Assembly (NCBI RefSeq): GCF_900115785.1 | Contig: NZ_FOYS01000002.1 | Coordinates: 310,001-374,000 of the forward strand | DNA: 64,000 nucleotides | Reading direction: 5' to 3' | DNA from: Halogeometricum limi | GTDB lineage: Archaea > Halobacteriota > Halobacteria > Halobacteriales > Haloferacaceae | Part shown: positions 44,644 to 53,260 of the stretch, piece by piece | How positions within the stretch are numbered: position 1 is the stretch's first letter | How the letters are laid out: the number at the start of each line of letters is the position of its first letter | Notes under the pieces: generated by a model | What the model saw: only the letters and a program-made list of their open reading frames with translations | What the model was told of the DNA's origin: nothing | Database searches by the model: none | Program-made: the position numbers and the translations under genes

Positions 44644-45675
44644 TCAGCCGATGGTGACGTGGTCGGACTCTTCGTTGAGTGCGAGGTTCGCCGCGATTTC
44701 GGCGTTCCGCATCGCGTACTGTGCGGTCTGCTGGAGGCTGACCAGCACTTCGCGAATCTGGAGGAGTTTCTGGTTGTCCATCTCCGGCAAGTCGTCGAGG
44801 ATGTCTCGCTCCTTGTCGCGGATGTCGCGGAACAGTTCGCGACACTCCACCGTGAGGTCGTAGTCCCGTTCGACGACGGACTGAACCGCCTTCGACGTTA
44901 TGTCGTCCACTTGGTCCGTGAACTCGCGGATGCGCCGCATCGTCGTCTGGTCGACGTCGAGGGTGTGCCCGTCCGCGTCCATGACGATGTTGGCGATGTC
45001 CTCGGCGTTGTCGGCGGTGAGTTCGAGGTTCTTCGCGACCGACCGGTAGCCGATGAGGGGGAATCCGGACTCCAGACCGACCGCGCGGCAGAGGTTCGGG
45101 TTCTGGTAGGCCGTGAAGATGAGGCGAAGGAGGAGGACGAATATCTTGTTCGCCTGCCGTTCGCGGTTGAGTGCACGCTGTGCGAGGTCGGGGTTGCTGT
45201 GCGCGAGGGCCTTGATGGCCTCGCCGCGCATCGTGCTCCCGGTGTTCTCCAGTCGTTCCAAGAGGTTGTCGAGGTTGAAGTCCTCGGGGTCGACAGAACA
45301 CCGGATGGCGATTCGCTCGGGCGTCTCCTCGATGACGCCGAGACCCATCAGTTGCGTCTCCGCCTTGTAGACGGCGTTGATGTGTTCGGAGTCGAGGGCG
45401 CCCTCGCCCTTCTCGATGTGGATGACTCGTCGTCCGAGGACGTACTGTGCGACGATGGCGCGTTCGAGTGCGTCCGCGTTGAGTGCGTCCGCTCGAATGG
45501 TCGCGAGGGCGTCTTCCTGACTCGCGGACTCGGGGAGGACGGTGAGCGTTCCCTTCCCGCCCATCCGCAACGACACCTCGTCGCCTTTGTTCACGTTGTG
45601 TTCTTTGGCCCACTCCGCCGGGAGGGTCATCGCCAGCGTCGAGGGACCCAATCGCTGTACCTTACGCGTCTCCAT
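44644..45675 (-). CDS. phoU: AbrB-PhoU fusion phosphate-uptake regulator
   Basis: 343 aa from ATG 45675. An N-terminal SpoVT/AbrB domain (RKVQRLGPSTLAMTLPAEWA, residues 4-23) precedes two PhoU three-helix repeats (about 110-330) with metal-coordinating Glu/Asp-rich helices. AbrB-PhoU fusions are typical of haloarchaea and control phosphate-responsive genes. No pst transporter lies in the window. CCCC-N5-GGGG sits in the leader just before the ATG. Confidence 0.92.
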   Translation of the reverse strand: METRKVQRLGPSTLAMTLPAEWAKEHNVNKGDEVSLRMGGKGTLTVLPESASQEDALATIRADALNADALERAIVAQYVLGRRVIHIEKGEGALDSEHINAVYKAETQLMGLGVIEETPERIAIRCSVDPEDFNLDNLLERLENTGSTMRGEAIKALAHSNPDLAQRALNRERQANKIFVLLLRLIFTAYQNPNLCRAVGLESGFPLIGYRSVAKNLELTADNAEDIANIVMDADGHTLDVDQTTMRRIREFTDQVDDITSKAVQSVVERDYDLTVECRELFRDIRDKERDILDDLPEMDNQKLLQIREVLVSLQQTAQYAMRNAEIAANLALNEESDHVTIG

Positions 45676-45777
45676 GTCTACCCCCTTGTTGGGGATGACC
45701 TTAATCCTCACTATATGCCGATTATACGTACACTCAGAAATAGAACCGAATACGAGTGTCAGTGACCCGGCAGGCTC

Positions 45778-46851
45778 TCAGACCACTTCCATCATCCGGC
45801 GTTCGAAGCGCCCGACGCGGACGCGCGTCCACCCGCGGAGTTCGTCGTCCAGTTCCGGGTCGTCGGTGTCGACGTGGAGTTCGCCGACGCCGTCGAGTTT
45901 CGCCCGGGAGGCGACTATCTCCACGTCGCAGCGCCGAATCACGTCCGGAGAGAGTTGCGGGTTGCCCCGTCCGAAGACGAACCCCTGTCCGCCGATGGGC
46001 GAGACGACGACGACGTTCTCCCCGTCGGGTCCCAGGTGGTCCAGAATCTCCCGTTCGGTGGCGTCGAGGGCGACGACGTCGCCGTCGCGCCAGACGTCGA
46101 CGCCGATGGGCGACCCCTCGAACCCGAGTTCGGCTTTCACCGCGCCGACGGTGCTTCCGGGGCCGAGGACGAACGTCTTCCCCGGCGCGTCGCGGATGTC
46201 GTCGGCGACGCCCGCGGCGAGGGCGTCCACCGTCCCGCCGCCGAGTTGCTTCGAGGACTGCATGTCGTCCGCCACGGGGACGACGGCGACGCCGCGGAGT
46301 TCGGGGTGAACCTCCCCCTCGCGGTAGTCGTCCTCGTTTATGTCGACGACTTCGCGTCGCTCCGTCCGGTCGAACGTCGTCGCCACGACGGCGGCGTCCT
46401 CCGGCGAGACGGCGAACACCGACGAGTAAACTTTCACGCCCGCGGGCGTGCCGAGCATCGGCGTCTCCGTCCCCTCCAACGCCTCGGCCACGTCCGCGGC
46501 GGTGCCGTCGCCGCCGACGAAGAGGACGAGGTCCACCGCCGCCTCGACGAACGCCTCCACGGCCCGTCTGGTGTCGTCGGTGGTCGTCTCCTCGTCGTCG
46601 GGGCCGCCGAGGACCGTCGGCGAGAATCCGGCGGCGCGCGCCGCCGACTCGCCCATCTCGCCGCCCCAGACGAACAGTTCGACGTCCGCGTCGCCCTCGT
46701 CGCGGAGCGTCTCGAACATCCGGCGGGCGCGGTTCGGCGCGCGCGGTTCCGCCCCGCGGGCGCGCGCCTCCGCGACTTTCCCGTCGGTCCCCTTCAGACC
46801 GACCCGACCGCCCATGCCCGCGATGGGGTTCACGACGACACCGATTCGCAT
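45778..46851 (-). CDS. ATP-NAD kinase family protein
   Basis: 357 aa from ATG 46851 (MRIGVVVNPIAGMGGRVGLK). The diacylglycerol/NAD-kinase core has FVGGDGTAADV as the GGDGT motif and LGTPAGVKVYSS. It resembles the archaeal COG3199 group, which phosphorylates NAD to NADP. Whether it is the main NAD kinase of the cell cannot be told. A longer in-frame start would overlap the upstream promoter. Confidence 0.88.
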   Translation of the reverse strand: MRIGVVVNPIAGMGGRVGLKGTDGKVAEARARGAEPRAPNRARRMFETLRDEGDADVELFVWGGEMGESAARAAGFSPTVLGGPDDEETTTDDTRRAVEAFVEAAVDLVLFVGGDGTAADVAEALEGTETPMLGTPAGVKVYSSVFAVSPEDAAVVATTFDRTERREVVDINEDDYREGEVHPELRGVAVVPVADDMQSSKQLGGGTVDALAAGVADDIRDAPGKTFVLGPGSTVGAVKAELGFEGSPIGVDVWRDGDVVALDATEREILDHLGPDGENVVVVSPIGGQGFVFGRGNPQLSPDVIRRCDVEIVASRAKLDGVGELHVDTDDPELDDELRGWTRVRVGRFERRMMEVV

Positions 46852-46982
46852 ACTCCAGTCGAGAGACGGCGGCGACAAAAGCGCGACGGTGCGCGTCGCC
46901 GTCGCGTCCGGCGTCACCACCGAGCGAGCGCCGACCCCCGGCGGACGACGTTCGCCGTCGCCGCGTCGTCGGAACTCGAACG

Positions 46983-46988
46983 TTTAAG
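46983..46988 (+). promoter_or_regulatory. TATA box for the 38-aa membrane protein
   Basis: TTTAAG is centred 28 nt before the ATG at 47014, consistent with a leaderless transcript. Confidence 0.55.
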
Positions 46989-47013
46989 AAAGGCGGCGGG
47001 AAACAGAGTGGCA

Positions 47014-47130
47014 ATGATGCTTCCGCTCGAAGTCACCGGCGAACCGTTCCCCATCATGGAGACTGGCGCGACGATTCTGCTCGTGAGTATCCTGATGACC
47101 GTCGGCTGGTTGCTCTACCTCTACCGGTAG
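47014..47130 (+). CDS. 38-residue single-span membrane protein
   Basis: The sequence starts MMLPLEVTGEPFP, followed by one membrane helix (about 18-34) ending in WLLYLYR. ATG 47014 fits a TATA box 28 nt upstream; ATG 47017 is equally possible. It ends 1 nt before the convergent CinA-like stop. Small, but the sharp polar-to-hydrophobic-to-basic pattern and promoter support a real gene. Function unknown. Confidence 0.7.
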   Translation: MMLPLEVTGEPFPIMETGATILLVSILMTVGWLLYLYR

Positions 47131-47131
47131 G

Positions 47132-47830
47132 TCACTCCTCTGTCTCGACGAGTTCGACCCGCGCGCTGAGCCACGCCGCCGCGTCGCGGAGTTCCGCCTC
47201 GTCCGTCGCCGTCAACTTCAGTCGGACGTGTTCGCCCGGGTAGCTTCCGACGGTCACGTCGAACGCCTCTTGGACGCCCGCGATTCGGTCTAACAGTTTG
47301 CTCTCTGGTTCGGCCGCGTGGACCGTCTCGGTGAACGTCTCCTCGCCGTCGAACTCGTCCTCCACGAGTTTGAACATCGCCTGCATCTCCGCGGGGACTC
47401 CCGGAAGCACGTAGATGCCCTCGACGACGGCACCGGGGGCGACGCCCTCCTCGTTCGGGAGCATCCGCGCACGCGCGGGCAGGTGCGTCGTCCCGTCGGC
47501 CAACTCCTCGGAGACGTAGCCGCCCTGTTCGGTCAACCACTGGAGCGCTTCCTCGTGTTGGACCAACTCGCGCCCGACGGCGGCGGCGACGCCCGCCATC
47601 GTCAGGTCGTCGTGCGTCGGGCCGAGTCCGCCGGTGACGACGACGGCGTCGTACTCCGCGCGGTACTCGTTGACGACGCGAGCGATGTCCGCGACGCGGT
47701 CCGGCACCGTCGTCACACGTTCGACGCGCGCGCCGCGCGCGGTGAGTCGCTCGCACAACCACGAGGCGTTCGTGTTCACTGTGTCTCCCGCGAGGAGTTC
47801 GTCGCCGACGGTCACGACTGCGATTCGCAT
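47132..47830 (-). CDS. CinA N-terminal / molybdopterin-binding domain protein
   Basis: 232 aa from ATG 47830 (MRIAVVTVGDELLAGDTVNT). The MoCF-biosynthesis fold shows VVVTGGLGPTHDDLT, and the CinA-N extension has VLPGVPAEMQAMF. The amidohydrolase half found in bacterial CinA is absent. Archaeal stand-alone forms may be nucleotide pyrophosphatases. About 72 in-frame residues upstream are atypical. Confidence 0.9.
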   Translation of the reverse strand: MRIAVVTVGDELLAGDTVNTNASWLCERLTARGARVERVTTVPDRVADIARVVNEYRAEYDAVVVTGGLGPTHDDLTMAGVAAAVGRELVQHEEALQWLTEQGGYVSEELADGTTHLPARARMLPNEEGVAPGAVVEGIYVLPGVPAEMQAMFKLVEDEFDGEETFTETVHAAEPESKLLDRIAGVQEAFDVTVGSYPGEHVRLKLTATDEAELRDAAAWLSARVELVETEE

Positions 47831-47970
47831 GCCCACAGTTGGGCGGAGGTGCGGAAAAGCGACGCGGCACGCGAACGACGACACCTTCACCGAGCGAAAC
47901 CTGTTCGGTTCCGAGACACATATCTCACGCTCACGAGCGCTTTTCATTCCCGACCGAGAGTGTCTGAACG

Positions 47971-49053
47971 ATGTCACGAGACACACCCACGGTCGATCGG
48001 CGAACGGTCCTCGCGGGAACCGGCGCACTCGTCGGTGCGACGGCACTCAGCAGCGTCACGGGCGCGGCGGACACAGACGAGAGCGTGACGAACCACCAGC
48101 AGGACGAACACACCGACCCGCAGATTATCGCACACCGCGGGTTCGCCGGGGCGTATCCGGAGAACACCCTCGGCGCGATTGGACGGGCGACGTGGGGCGA
48201 CGGCGCCGAGATGATAGAGATAGACGTCATCCCCTCCGCGGACGGGGAGGTCATGGTCGTCCACGACCCGGACCTCAGCAGTCGGGACGACGGGACGCGC
48301 GGACTGACCGACCTCGACGGCTACGTCTGGGAGTACTCCGCGGACGAACTCTCCGAGGCGAACGTCCTGCAGAGCGGTGAGGGGATTCCGACGCTCGGCG
48401 AGGTGTTGGACCTCATTCCCGACTCGGTCACGGTCAATATCGAGTTCAAGAACCCCGACACGACGGATATCGTCACCTCAGGACGCCTCTCGGAGGAACA
48501 GCTCGCAGAGCGGACGGAGCGGTGGCGACCGCTGGCCGAACGGGCCCTCGAAGTCGCCGCCGAGTACGACAACGAGATACTCGTCTCCTCGTTCGCGGAG
48601 GCGGCTCTCGCCGTCGTCCGCGACGTGGACCCGGAGGTTCCCATCGCGTACCTGTTCTTCGACTCCATCGAGACCGGACTGGAGATAACCCGCGACTACG
48701 ACTGCGAGGCGATGCATCCGCCGTACGACATGATTCAGGGGTCGCCGTTCTACGGCGACGTGTACGGCCCGTACGAGGGCGAGGACGTCGACCTCGTCTC
48801 CGTCGCACGGGAAGAGAACCGGACGCTGAACGTCTGGACCGTCAAGACGTGGTACGAGGCCGAGCGACTCGCCGCCGCCGGCGTCGACGGTCTCATCGCG
48901 GACTATCCGAACCTCCTGTGGTCCGCAGACGACGAGATGGACGACGGCGGTCAGACGCCGACCGAGACGGCGGAAGAGACGGAGACGGGTACCGAGACGG
49001 GGACAGAGGAGGAAACTGCGACGGAGACGACCGAGACCGAAACGGAGGACTGA
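47971..49053 (+). CDS. Secreted glycerophosphodiester phosphodiesterase
   Basis: 360 aa. A Tat signal (VDRRTVLAGTGALVGATAL) is followed by the GDPD barrel. Catalytic His and acidic residues lie in IIAHRGFAGAYPENT and IEIDVIPSADGEVMVVHDP; VNIEFK and WTVKTWYEAERLAAAGVDGL complete the fold. The last 45 residues are a Thr/Glu-rich tail, perhaps a wall spacer. It hydrolyses glycerophosphodiesters to glycerol-3-phosphate outside the cell. A TTTTCAT element lies about 28 nt upstream. Confidence 0.94.
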   Translation: MSRDTPTVDRRTVLAGTGALVGATALSSVTGAADTDESVTNHQQDEHTDPQIIAHRGFAGAYPENTLGAIGRATWGDGAEMIEIDVIPSADGEVMVVHDPDLSSRDDGTRGLTDLDGYVWEYSADELSEANVLQSGEGIPTLGEVLDLIPDSVTVNIEFKNPDTTDIVTSGRLSEEQLAERTERWRPLAERALEVAAEYDNEILVSSFAEAALAVVRDVDPEVPIAYLFFDSIETGLEITRDYDCEAMHPPYDMIQGSPFYGDVYGPYEGEDVDLVSVAREENRTLNVWTVKTWYEAERLAAAGVDGLIADYPNLLWSADDEMDDGGQTPTETAEETETGTETGTEEETATETTETETED

Positions 49054-49078
49054 GAACGGAGTTTCGACGGCGCCGCGG

Positions 49079-49882
49079 TCAGCGCATCCCCGGCGGCGGG
49101 CCGTCGTCCCCGTCGTCCGTCTGGACGCCGAGGCCCATCTCCTCGCGTTGCTTGCGGAGGGCCTCTATCTGGCGGCGGTAGTAGAACAGGCCGCCGAGGC
49201 CGATGGCGCCGAACAGGGCGAAGATGCCCGCGAACACGTACAGGTCGCGTTCGAGGTAGAACTGGACGGAGATGGTGTCCACGTTCTGTCCCACCTCCTC
49301 GTCGGGCCAGTAGAGGTGGACCTGCCCGTCTTCGACGGACTTGTCGTAGCCGCCGGGTCGCGCCTGCCCGATGATGGGCGCGTCGATGCTTCGGTCCGGC
49401 GGGAGCACGATTTCGTAGGACCCCTCGACGTACGTGGGCAGGGAGAACCGCTTCGGCGACCCGCTACTCGTGAACGCGAGGTGGCCGCCGCCGCCCGGCG
49501 GTGCGTCGCTCGGGAGCGCGATGGTCGTCACGTCGCGGTTCTGCCGGACAGCACCGCCCCGGGCGCGAATCTCCGTCCCGTTGACGACGGTGCCGTTGGG
49601 GTACTGGTAGCGGACCGCCTCGACGGAGAGGGGGTTGCGCCCGCCGAAGCCGTCTCGACGGAACAGTTGTATCTCGCTTTGGTTCAGTTCGTACACCGCG
49701 GCGAACTTCGTGCTCTCCAGTATCTCGATGTGCGTCGTCGCGTTCGACTCCCACGCGTACTCCGCGGGCGGTTCGGCGTCGATACGCTCGGCCGCCACGT
49801 CACCCGTGCCGAACCCGAGACACCCGGAGGTGACAGCGAGGAGGGCGAACGCCACGAGGGCGAGGAGCAGCCTTCGGTTCAT
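49079..49882 (-). CDS. DUF5803-type membrane lipoprotein
   Basis: 267 aa. An N-terminal signal with lipobox VTSGC is followed by a beta-rich outer domain (about 25-210) with several N-x-T sites. One membrane helix (about 213-235, YVFAGIFALFGAIGLGGLFYY) precedes a basic/acidic cytoplasmic tail. It closes the trm56-tfe-DUF2110 series by position, 16 nt after DUF2110. The family number is from memory; function unknown. Confidence 0.82.
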   Translation of the reverse strand: MNRRLLLALVAFALLAVTSGCLGFGTGDVAAERIDAEPPAEYAWESNATTHIEILESTKFAAVYELNQSEIQLFRRDGFGGRNPLSVEAVRYQYPNGTVVNGTEIRARGGAVRQNRDVTTIALPSDAPPGGGGHLAFTSSGSPKRFSLPTYVEGSYEIVLPPDRSIDAPIIGQARPGGYDKSVEDGQVHLYWPDEEVGQNVDTISVQFYLERDLYVFAGIFALFGAIGLGGLFYYRRQIEALRKQREEMGLGVQTDDGDDGPPPGMR

Positions 49883-49898
49883 GTGTGCGCTCCGGTCG

Positions 49899-50579
49899 TC
49901 ACGTCAGGACGCACTTCAGTTCGGACGGCAGATACTTACCGATGCTGGCGAGGAGTCCGGGCGGGTCCGTCCCCTCCGGACAGACGATGCTCTGTTCGAG
50001 TAAGCCGAGTCGTTCGACGGTGACGATGTCCTGGGCGTGGCCGGCGCGGTTGACCGTCGCGCGAACCTCGCCGCGGGTGGCGCTGTTGACGTTGACGCGG
50101 CCGCTCGAGCCCTCCTGACGGGTCCAGTCGTACAGTTCGTCGCGCGTCTCGTCGGCGAGACGGCAGGTGTCGCCGTAGACGAACGACAACGGGACGTGTT
50201 GGACGAGGCCGAACCGGTCGCGAATCTGCGTCGGCGACCCGGTGCCGAGACCGATTTCGTCGGCCGGGATGCGGATGTACTCGTGGAAGCCCACGTCGAG
50301 GACGAAGCCGTCTTCGTCCCACTGGTCGAGCGTTCCGACGTACGTCTCTCCGTCTTCCATGTGCGGCGTTATCTCTCCCCACTCGTCGGCGAGGAGGTTT
50401 CGCGCCGCGGTGGCGTCGTCGCCGTCGACGGTGACGGAGACGAAGTCGTCGTCGCGGACGCCGATGTCCCACGTCACGTCCAGGTCGCCGATGTCGTTGC
50501 GGACTAGCGAGTCCAGACTGTCGAGCGACCGTTCTCGCGCGTCGCCCTCGACGTAGCACTTGGTGGCGAGGACGACCAT
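49899..50579 (-). CDS. DUF2110 family protein
   Basis: 226 aa. A region with YVGTLDQWDEDGFVLDVGFHEYIRIP resembles an S1/OB-like strand set, and the C-terminal half ends IVCPEGTDPPGLLASIGKYL. Its ATG overlaps the tfe stop by one base (TGATG). The tight coupling to TFE suggests a role tied to transcription or nucleic acid handling, which is inference only. Confidence 0.88.
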   Translation of the reverse strand: MVVLATKCYVEGDARERSLDSLDSLVRNDIGDLDVTWDIGVRDDDFVSVTVDGDDATAARNLLADEWGEITPHMEDGETYVGTLDQWDEDGFVLDVGFHEYIRIPADEIGLGTGSPTQIRDRFGLVQHVPLSFVYGDTCRLADETRDELYDWTRQEGSSGRVNVNSATRGEVRATVNRAGHAQDIVTVERLGLLEQSIVCPEGTDPPGLLASIGKYLPSELKCVLT

Positions 50580-51106
50580 CAGTTAGCCTTCGCCTCGACG
50601 TTGAGTTCGTCTCGCAACTCCTCGATACGTCGTTCCATCGCTCCGACCATGTCGTCGTTCTCCATCGGTTCGAGCGGTGCGCCCGTCTCGGGACACTGGA
50701 AGCCGAGTTCCATCGCTTCGGAGAACTCGAAACGGATGCCCGCGGGTTCCGAGAGGTAGAACTCGTGAGTTCGTTCGTACTCCAGTCGTTCGTCGAGTGC
50801 GTCGAGCAGTCGGTACATCTCCTCTTCGAGGTTCTCCGGGATGTTCTCGTAGTGGAACGTCCAGAGATACGTCAGCCACCCCGAGTCCTCGTCGCGGACG
50901 CGGCGGTACGACGCCAGGTCGTTCTCGTAGAGGATGAAGAGCGCCCGTCGCACGTCGTTGAGTTCGAGTCCCAACTCCTCGGCCAACTCTTCGTCGGTGA
51001 CCTCGCCGTCGGGCGGCGCGGCCGCAACCGGCATCCCCGTCGGTCCAACCAGTTCGTGGAGGTACTTCTGGATGACAGGGTCGTTCAGCAGCCCTTCAAA
51101 AGCCAT
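50579..51106 (-). CDS. tfe: Transcription initiation factor E alpha (TFE)
   Basis: 175 aa from ATG 51106. The N-terminal winged helix has VTDEELAEELGLELNDVRRAL and wing SYRRVRDEDSGWLTYLW. The C-terminal part, ending in a coiled helix, has only one Cys (FQCPETGAPL) where a four-Cys zinc ribbon is classical, as is common in haloarchaea. TFE stabilises promoter opening with TBP, TFB and RNA polymerase. Confidence 0.95.
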   Translation of the reverse strand: MAFEGLLNDPVIQKYLHELVGPTGMPVAAAPPDGEVTDEELAEELGLELNDVRRALFILYENDLASYRRVRDEDSGWLTYLWTFHYENIPENLEEEMYRLLDALDERLEYERTHEFYLSEPAGIRFEFSEAMELGFQCPETGAPLEPMENDDMVGAMERRIEELRDELNVEAKAN

Positions 51107-51187
51107 TACCTGTCTTTGCGTCGCTGAGGAGTTTAAAAGCACCGAATACGGGGTTCCGATGGAGTGTCGGTACCACACCCAGTTGGG

Positions 51188-51787
51188 CTACGCGTCGTCC
51201 GCGTTCGCGTCGGCATCCGCGTCCGCGTCACCGACCGCCGCCGCTTCTGCCGACCCGGGTTCGACCACCTTCTTACCCGTCGCCTTCGGAATCACCGTTC
51301 TGTCGGCGTCCTCCCACTCCCGTTCGAGTTCGCGGCCGTCGAACAGGCGGTCTAAGAACACCGCGAGGCCGGCCACCTCGGAGTGTGGTTGGTTCGTCAC
51401 GCCGACGTTGTAGTCGGCCTCCTCGTACACCTCGAACGGCACCTTCTCGCCGCCGACGACGACGAGGATGGGTTCGGACTGGTGGCGTTCTCGGACCGCC
51501 TCCTCGACGTCCTGGACGCGTTCGCCGTACATCGTCAGGTGGACGACGACGCCCTCCCAGTCCCGGATGAAGGCGTTCAGTCGGTCGGTCAGTTCGACGG
51601 TGAACGGACCGCCGAAGCGCCCGGTGATGTCTTCGACCGTCTCCAGCGACTGCCCGGCGTTGTCGGGGAACACGACCCGGTCCGCGCCGAGTGCGCGGGC
51701 GGTCAGCCCCACGTGCGTCGTCATCCGGTCGTCCCGTCCCGGTCGGTGGCCGTACCGGAGGACGGTGACTTCGGGTTCGTCCTGCAT
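51188..51787 (-). CDS. trm56: tRNA (cytidine(56)-2'-O)-methyltransferase Trm56
   Basis: 199 aa SPOUT-class enzyme. The family start VLRYGHRPGRDDRMTTHVGL and knot residues LVVVGGEKVPFEVYEEADYNVGVTNQPHSEV are present, split here across residues 106-137. A short Ala/Asp tail is added. It methylates the ribose of C56 in the T-loop, an archaea-specific modification. Confidence 0.95.
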   Translation of the reverse strand: MQDEPEVTVLRYGHRPGRDDRMTTHVGLTARALGADRVVFPDNAGQSLETVEDITGRFGGPFTVELTDRLNAFIRDWEGVVVHLTMYGERVQDVEEAVRERHQSEPILVVVGGEKVPFEVYEEADYNVGVTNQPHSEVAGLAVFLDRLFDGRELEREWEDADRTVIPKATGKKVVEPGSAEAAAVGDADADADANADDA

Positions 51788-51953
51788 GAGACGGCATCGT
51801 CGGTGCGGGCGCTAAGGCCCTTCGCTTCGCCCGCTTCCCGAGACCTTCGAGAACCCCGAGAGAGGCTGTCACACGGGAGACGGGCCGTGAAAACCTGTCG
51901 CAACGCGCGCACCGGACCAGAACGAACTTACTCCGCCGAACGGGAGTGGCCGT

Positions 51954-52904
51954 ATGGACCTCATCGACAAGCGCGTCGTCGTCACCGGCGGCGCGGGACT
52001 CGTCGGCTCTCACCTCGCGAAACGACTCCGCGACGACAACGACGTCGTCGTCGTGGACGACCTGTCGAAGGGCACGCGAGAACGCGTCCCCGACGGCGTC
52101 GAGTTCGTGCGGGGCGACCTGACCGACGCCGACGACGTGGCCGAAGTCATCACCGAAGACGTGGACGTCGTCTTCCACTTCGCCGCCTACACGGACACGA
52201 ACTACGCGCACCCGCGGAAACTGTTCGAGGAGAACACCGAGATGACGTACAACGTCCTCGAACGGATGGAAGAGGTGGGCGCCGACAACCTCGCGTTCAC
52301 CTCGTCGTCGACGGTGTACGGCGAGGCACCCCGCCCGACGCCCGAGGACTACGCCCCCCTCGAACCCATCAGCGTCTACGGCGCGTCGAAACTCGCCGAC
52401 GAGGGCCTCCTCTCGACGTACGCACACTCGAAGGACTTCACCGTCTGGCTGTTCCGCTTCGCCAACATCGTCGGGCCGAAACAGCGCGGGAACGTCGTTC
52501 CCGACTTCATCGAGAAACTGCTGGAGGACCCCGAGACGCTCACCATCCTCGGCGACGGCCGCCAGGAGAAGTCGTACCTCCACGTCGAAGACTGCGTGAG
52601 CGCCATCTCGCACGTCGTGGAACACGCCGACGCGTCGATGAACACGTACAACCTCGGCACGCGGACGACCACCTCCGTCACGACCATCGCCGACATCGTC
52701 GCCGACGTGATGGACGTCGACCCCGAGTACGAGTACACCGGCGGCGACAGAGGCTGGGAGGGCGACGTGCCGCGGATGCGTCTCTCCATCGAGAAGCTCT
52801 CTGCGCTCGGTTGGAACCCCGATTCGTCCAGCGACGACGCCGTCCGCCGGGCGGCGCGAGAACTCGCCGCGGAACTCCGCGCCGAGTACGGCGTCGAAGC
52901 CTGA
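51954..52904 (+). CDS. NAD-dependent sugar-nucleotide epimerase/dehydratase
   Basis: 316 aa extended SDR. The Rossmann loop is VTGGAGLVGSHL (residues 9-20), followed by VVVDDLSKGT, the catalytic Ser/Thr in FTSSSTVYGE and the YxxxK pair in VYGASKLADEG. UDP-glucose 4-epimerase is the closest functional label, but substrate is uncertain. Nearby glycosyltransferases at 54520-56766 point to surface glycan synthesis. Confidence 0.92.
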   Translation: MDLIDKRVVVTGGAGLVGSHLAKRLRDDNDVVVVDDLSKGTRERVPDGVEFVRGDLTDADDVAEVITEDVDVVFHFAAYTDTNYAHPRKLFEENTEMTYNVLERMEEVGADNLAFTSSSTVYGEAPRPTPEDYAPLEPISVYGASKLADEGLLSTYAHSKDFTVWLFRFANIVGPKQRGNVVPDFIEKLLEDPETLTILGDGRQEKSYLHVEDCVSAISHVVEHADASMNTYNLGTRTTTSVTTIADIVADVMDVDPEYEYTGGDRGWEGDVPRMRLSIEKLSALGWNPDSSSDDAVRRAARELAAELRAEYGVEA

Positions 52905-53000
52905 GCGACGGGCCGACGAGTCGGTTCTTCGGACCGTCGCCTGCGCGTTCACCAGCATTGAAGGGCCGCCACTTCCCAAGCCCCTGACGGGTGAGTACAG

Positions 53001-53177
53001 ATGGGCGTGCTCACGGCAGTCGTGAACGTGCTGTCGCCCGACGAGGAGACGGCGGGCGACGACTCGTTCGGGTATCGCTGCGTCGACTGTGACGCGGAGT
53101 TCCGGCGGCCGAAGCGACAGATGACCCGCGTCAGATGTCCGGACTGTGGGTCGCCGGACGTGCGGAGTGCGGGCTGA
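53001..53177 (+). CDS. Small zinc-ribbon protein (two CxxC knuckles)
   Basis: 58 aa: MGVLTAVVNVLSPDEE start, then YRCVDCDAEFRRP and VRCPDCGSPDVRS, giving C-x2-C...C-x2-C spaced 18 residues apart. This is the pattern of haloarchaeal CPxCG-type micro-zinc-finger proteins. ATG 53001 is the only reasonable start. It probably binds one zinc ion; the partner is unknown. Confidence 0.85.
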   Translation: MGVLTAVVNVLSPDEETAGDDSFGYRCVDCDAEFRRPKRQMTRVRCPDCGSPDVRSAG

Positions 53178-53260
53178 CGAGACGGCACCGCCTCGCGCGG
53201 CGTCGCTCGCGACCCGCCGCGAGCGGTACGGCTTTTACCGGCGGGCCACTACCCCCGGAC

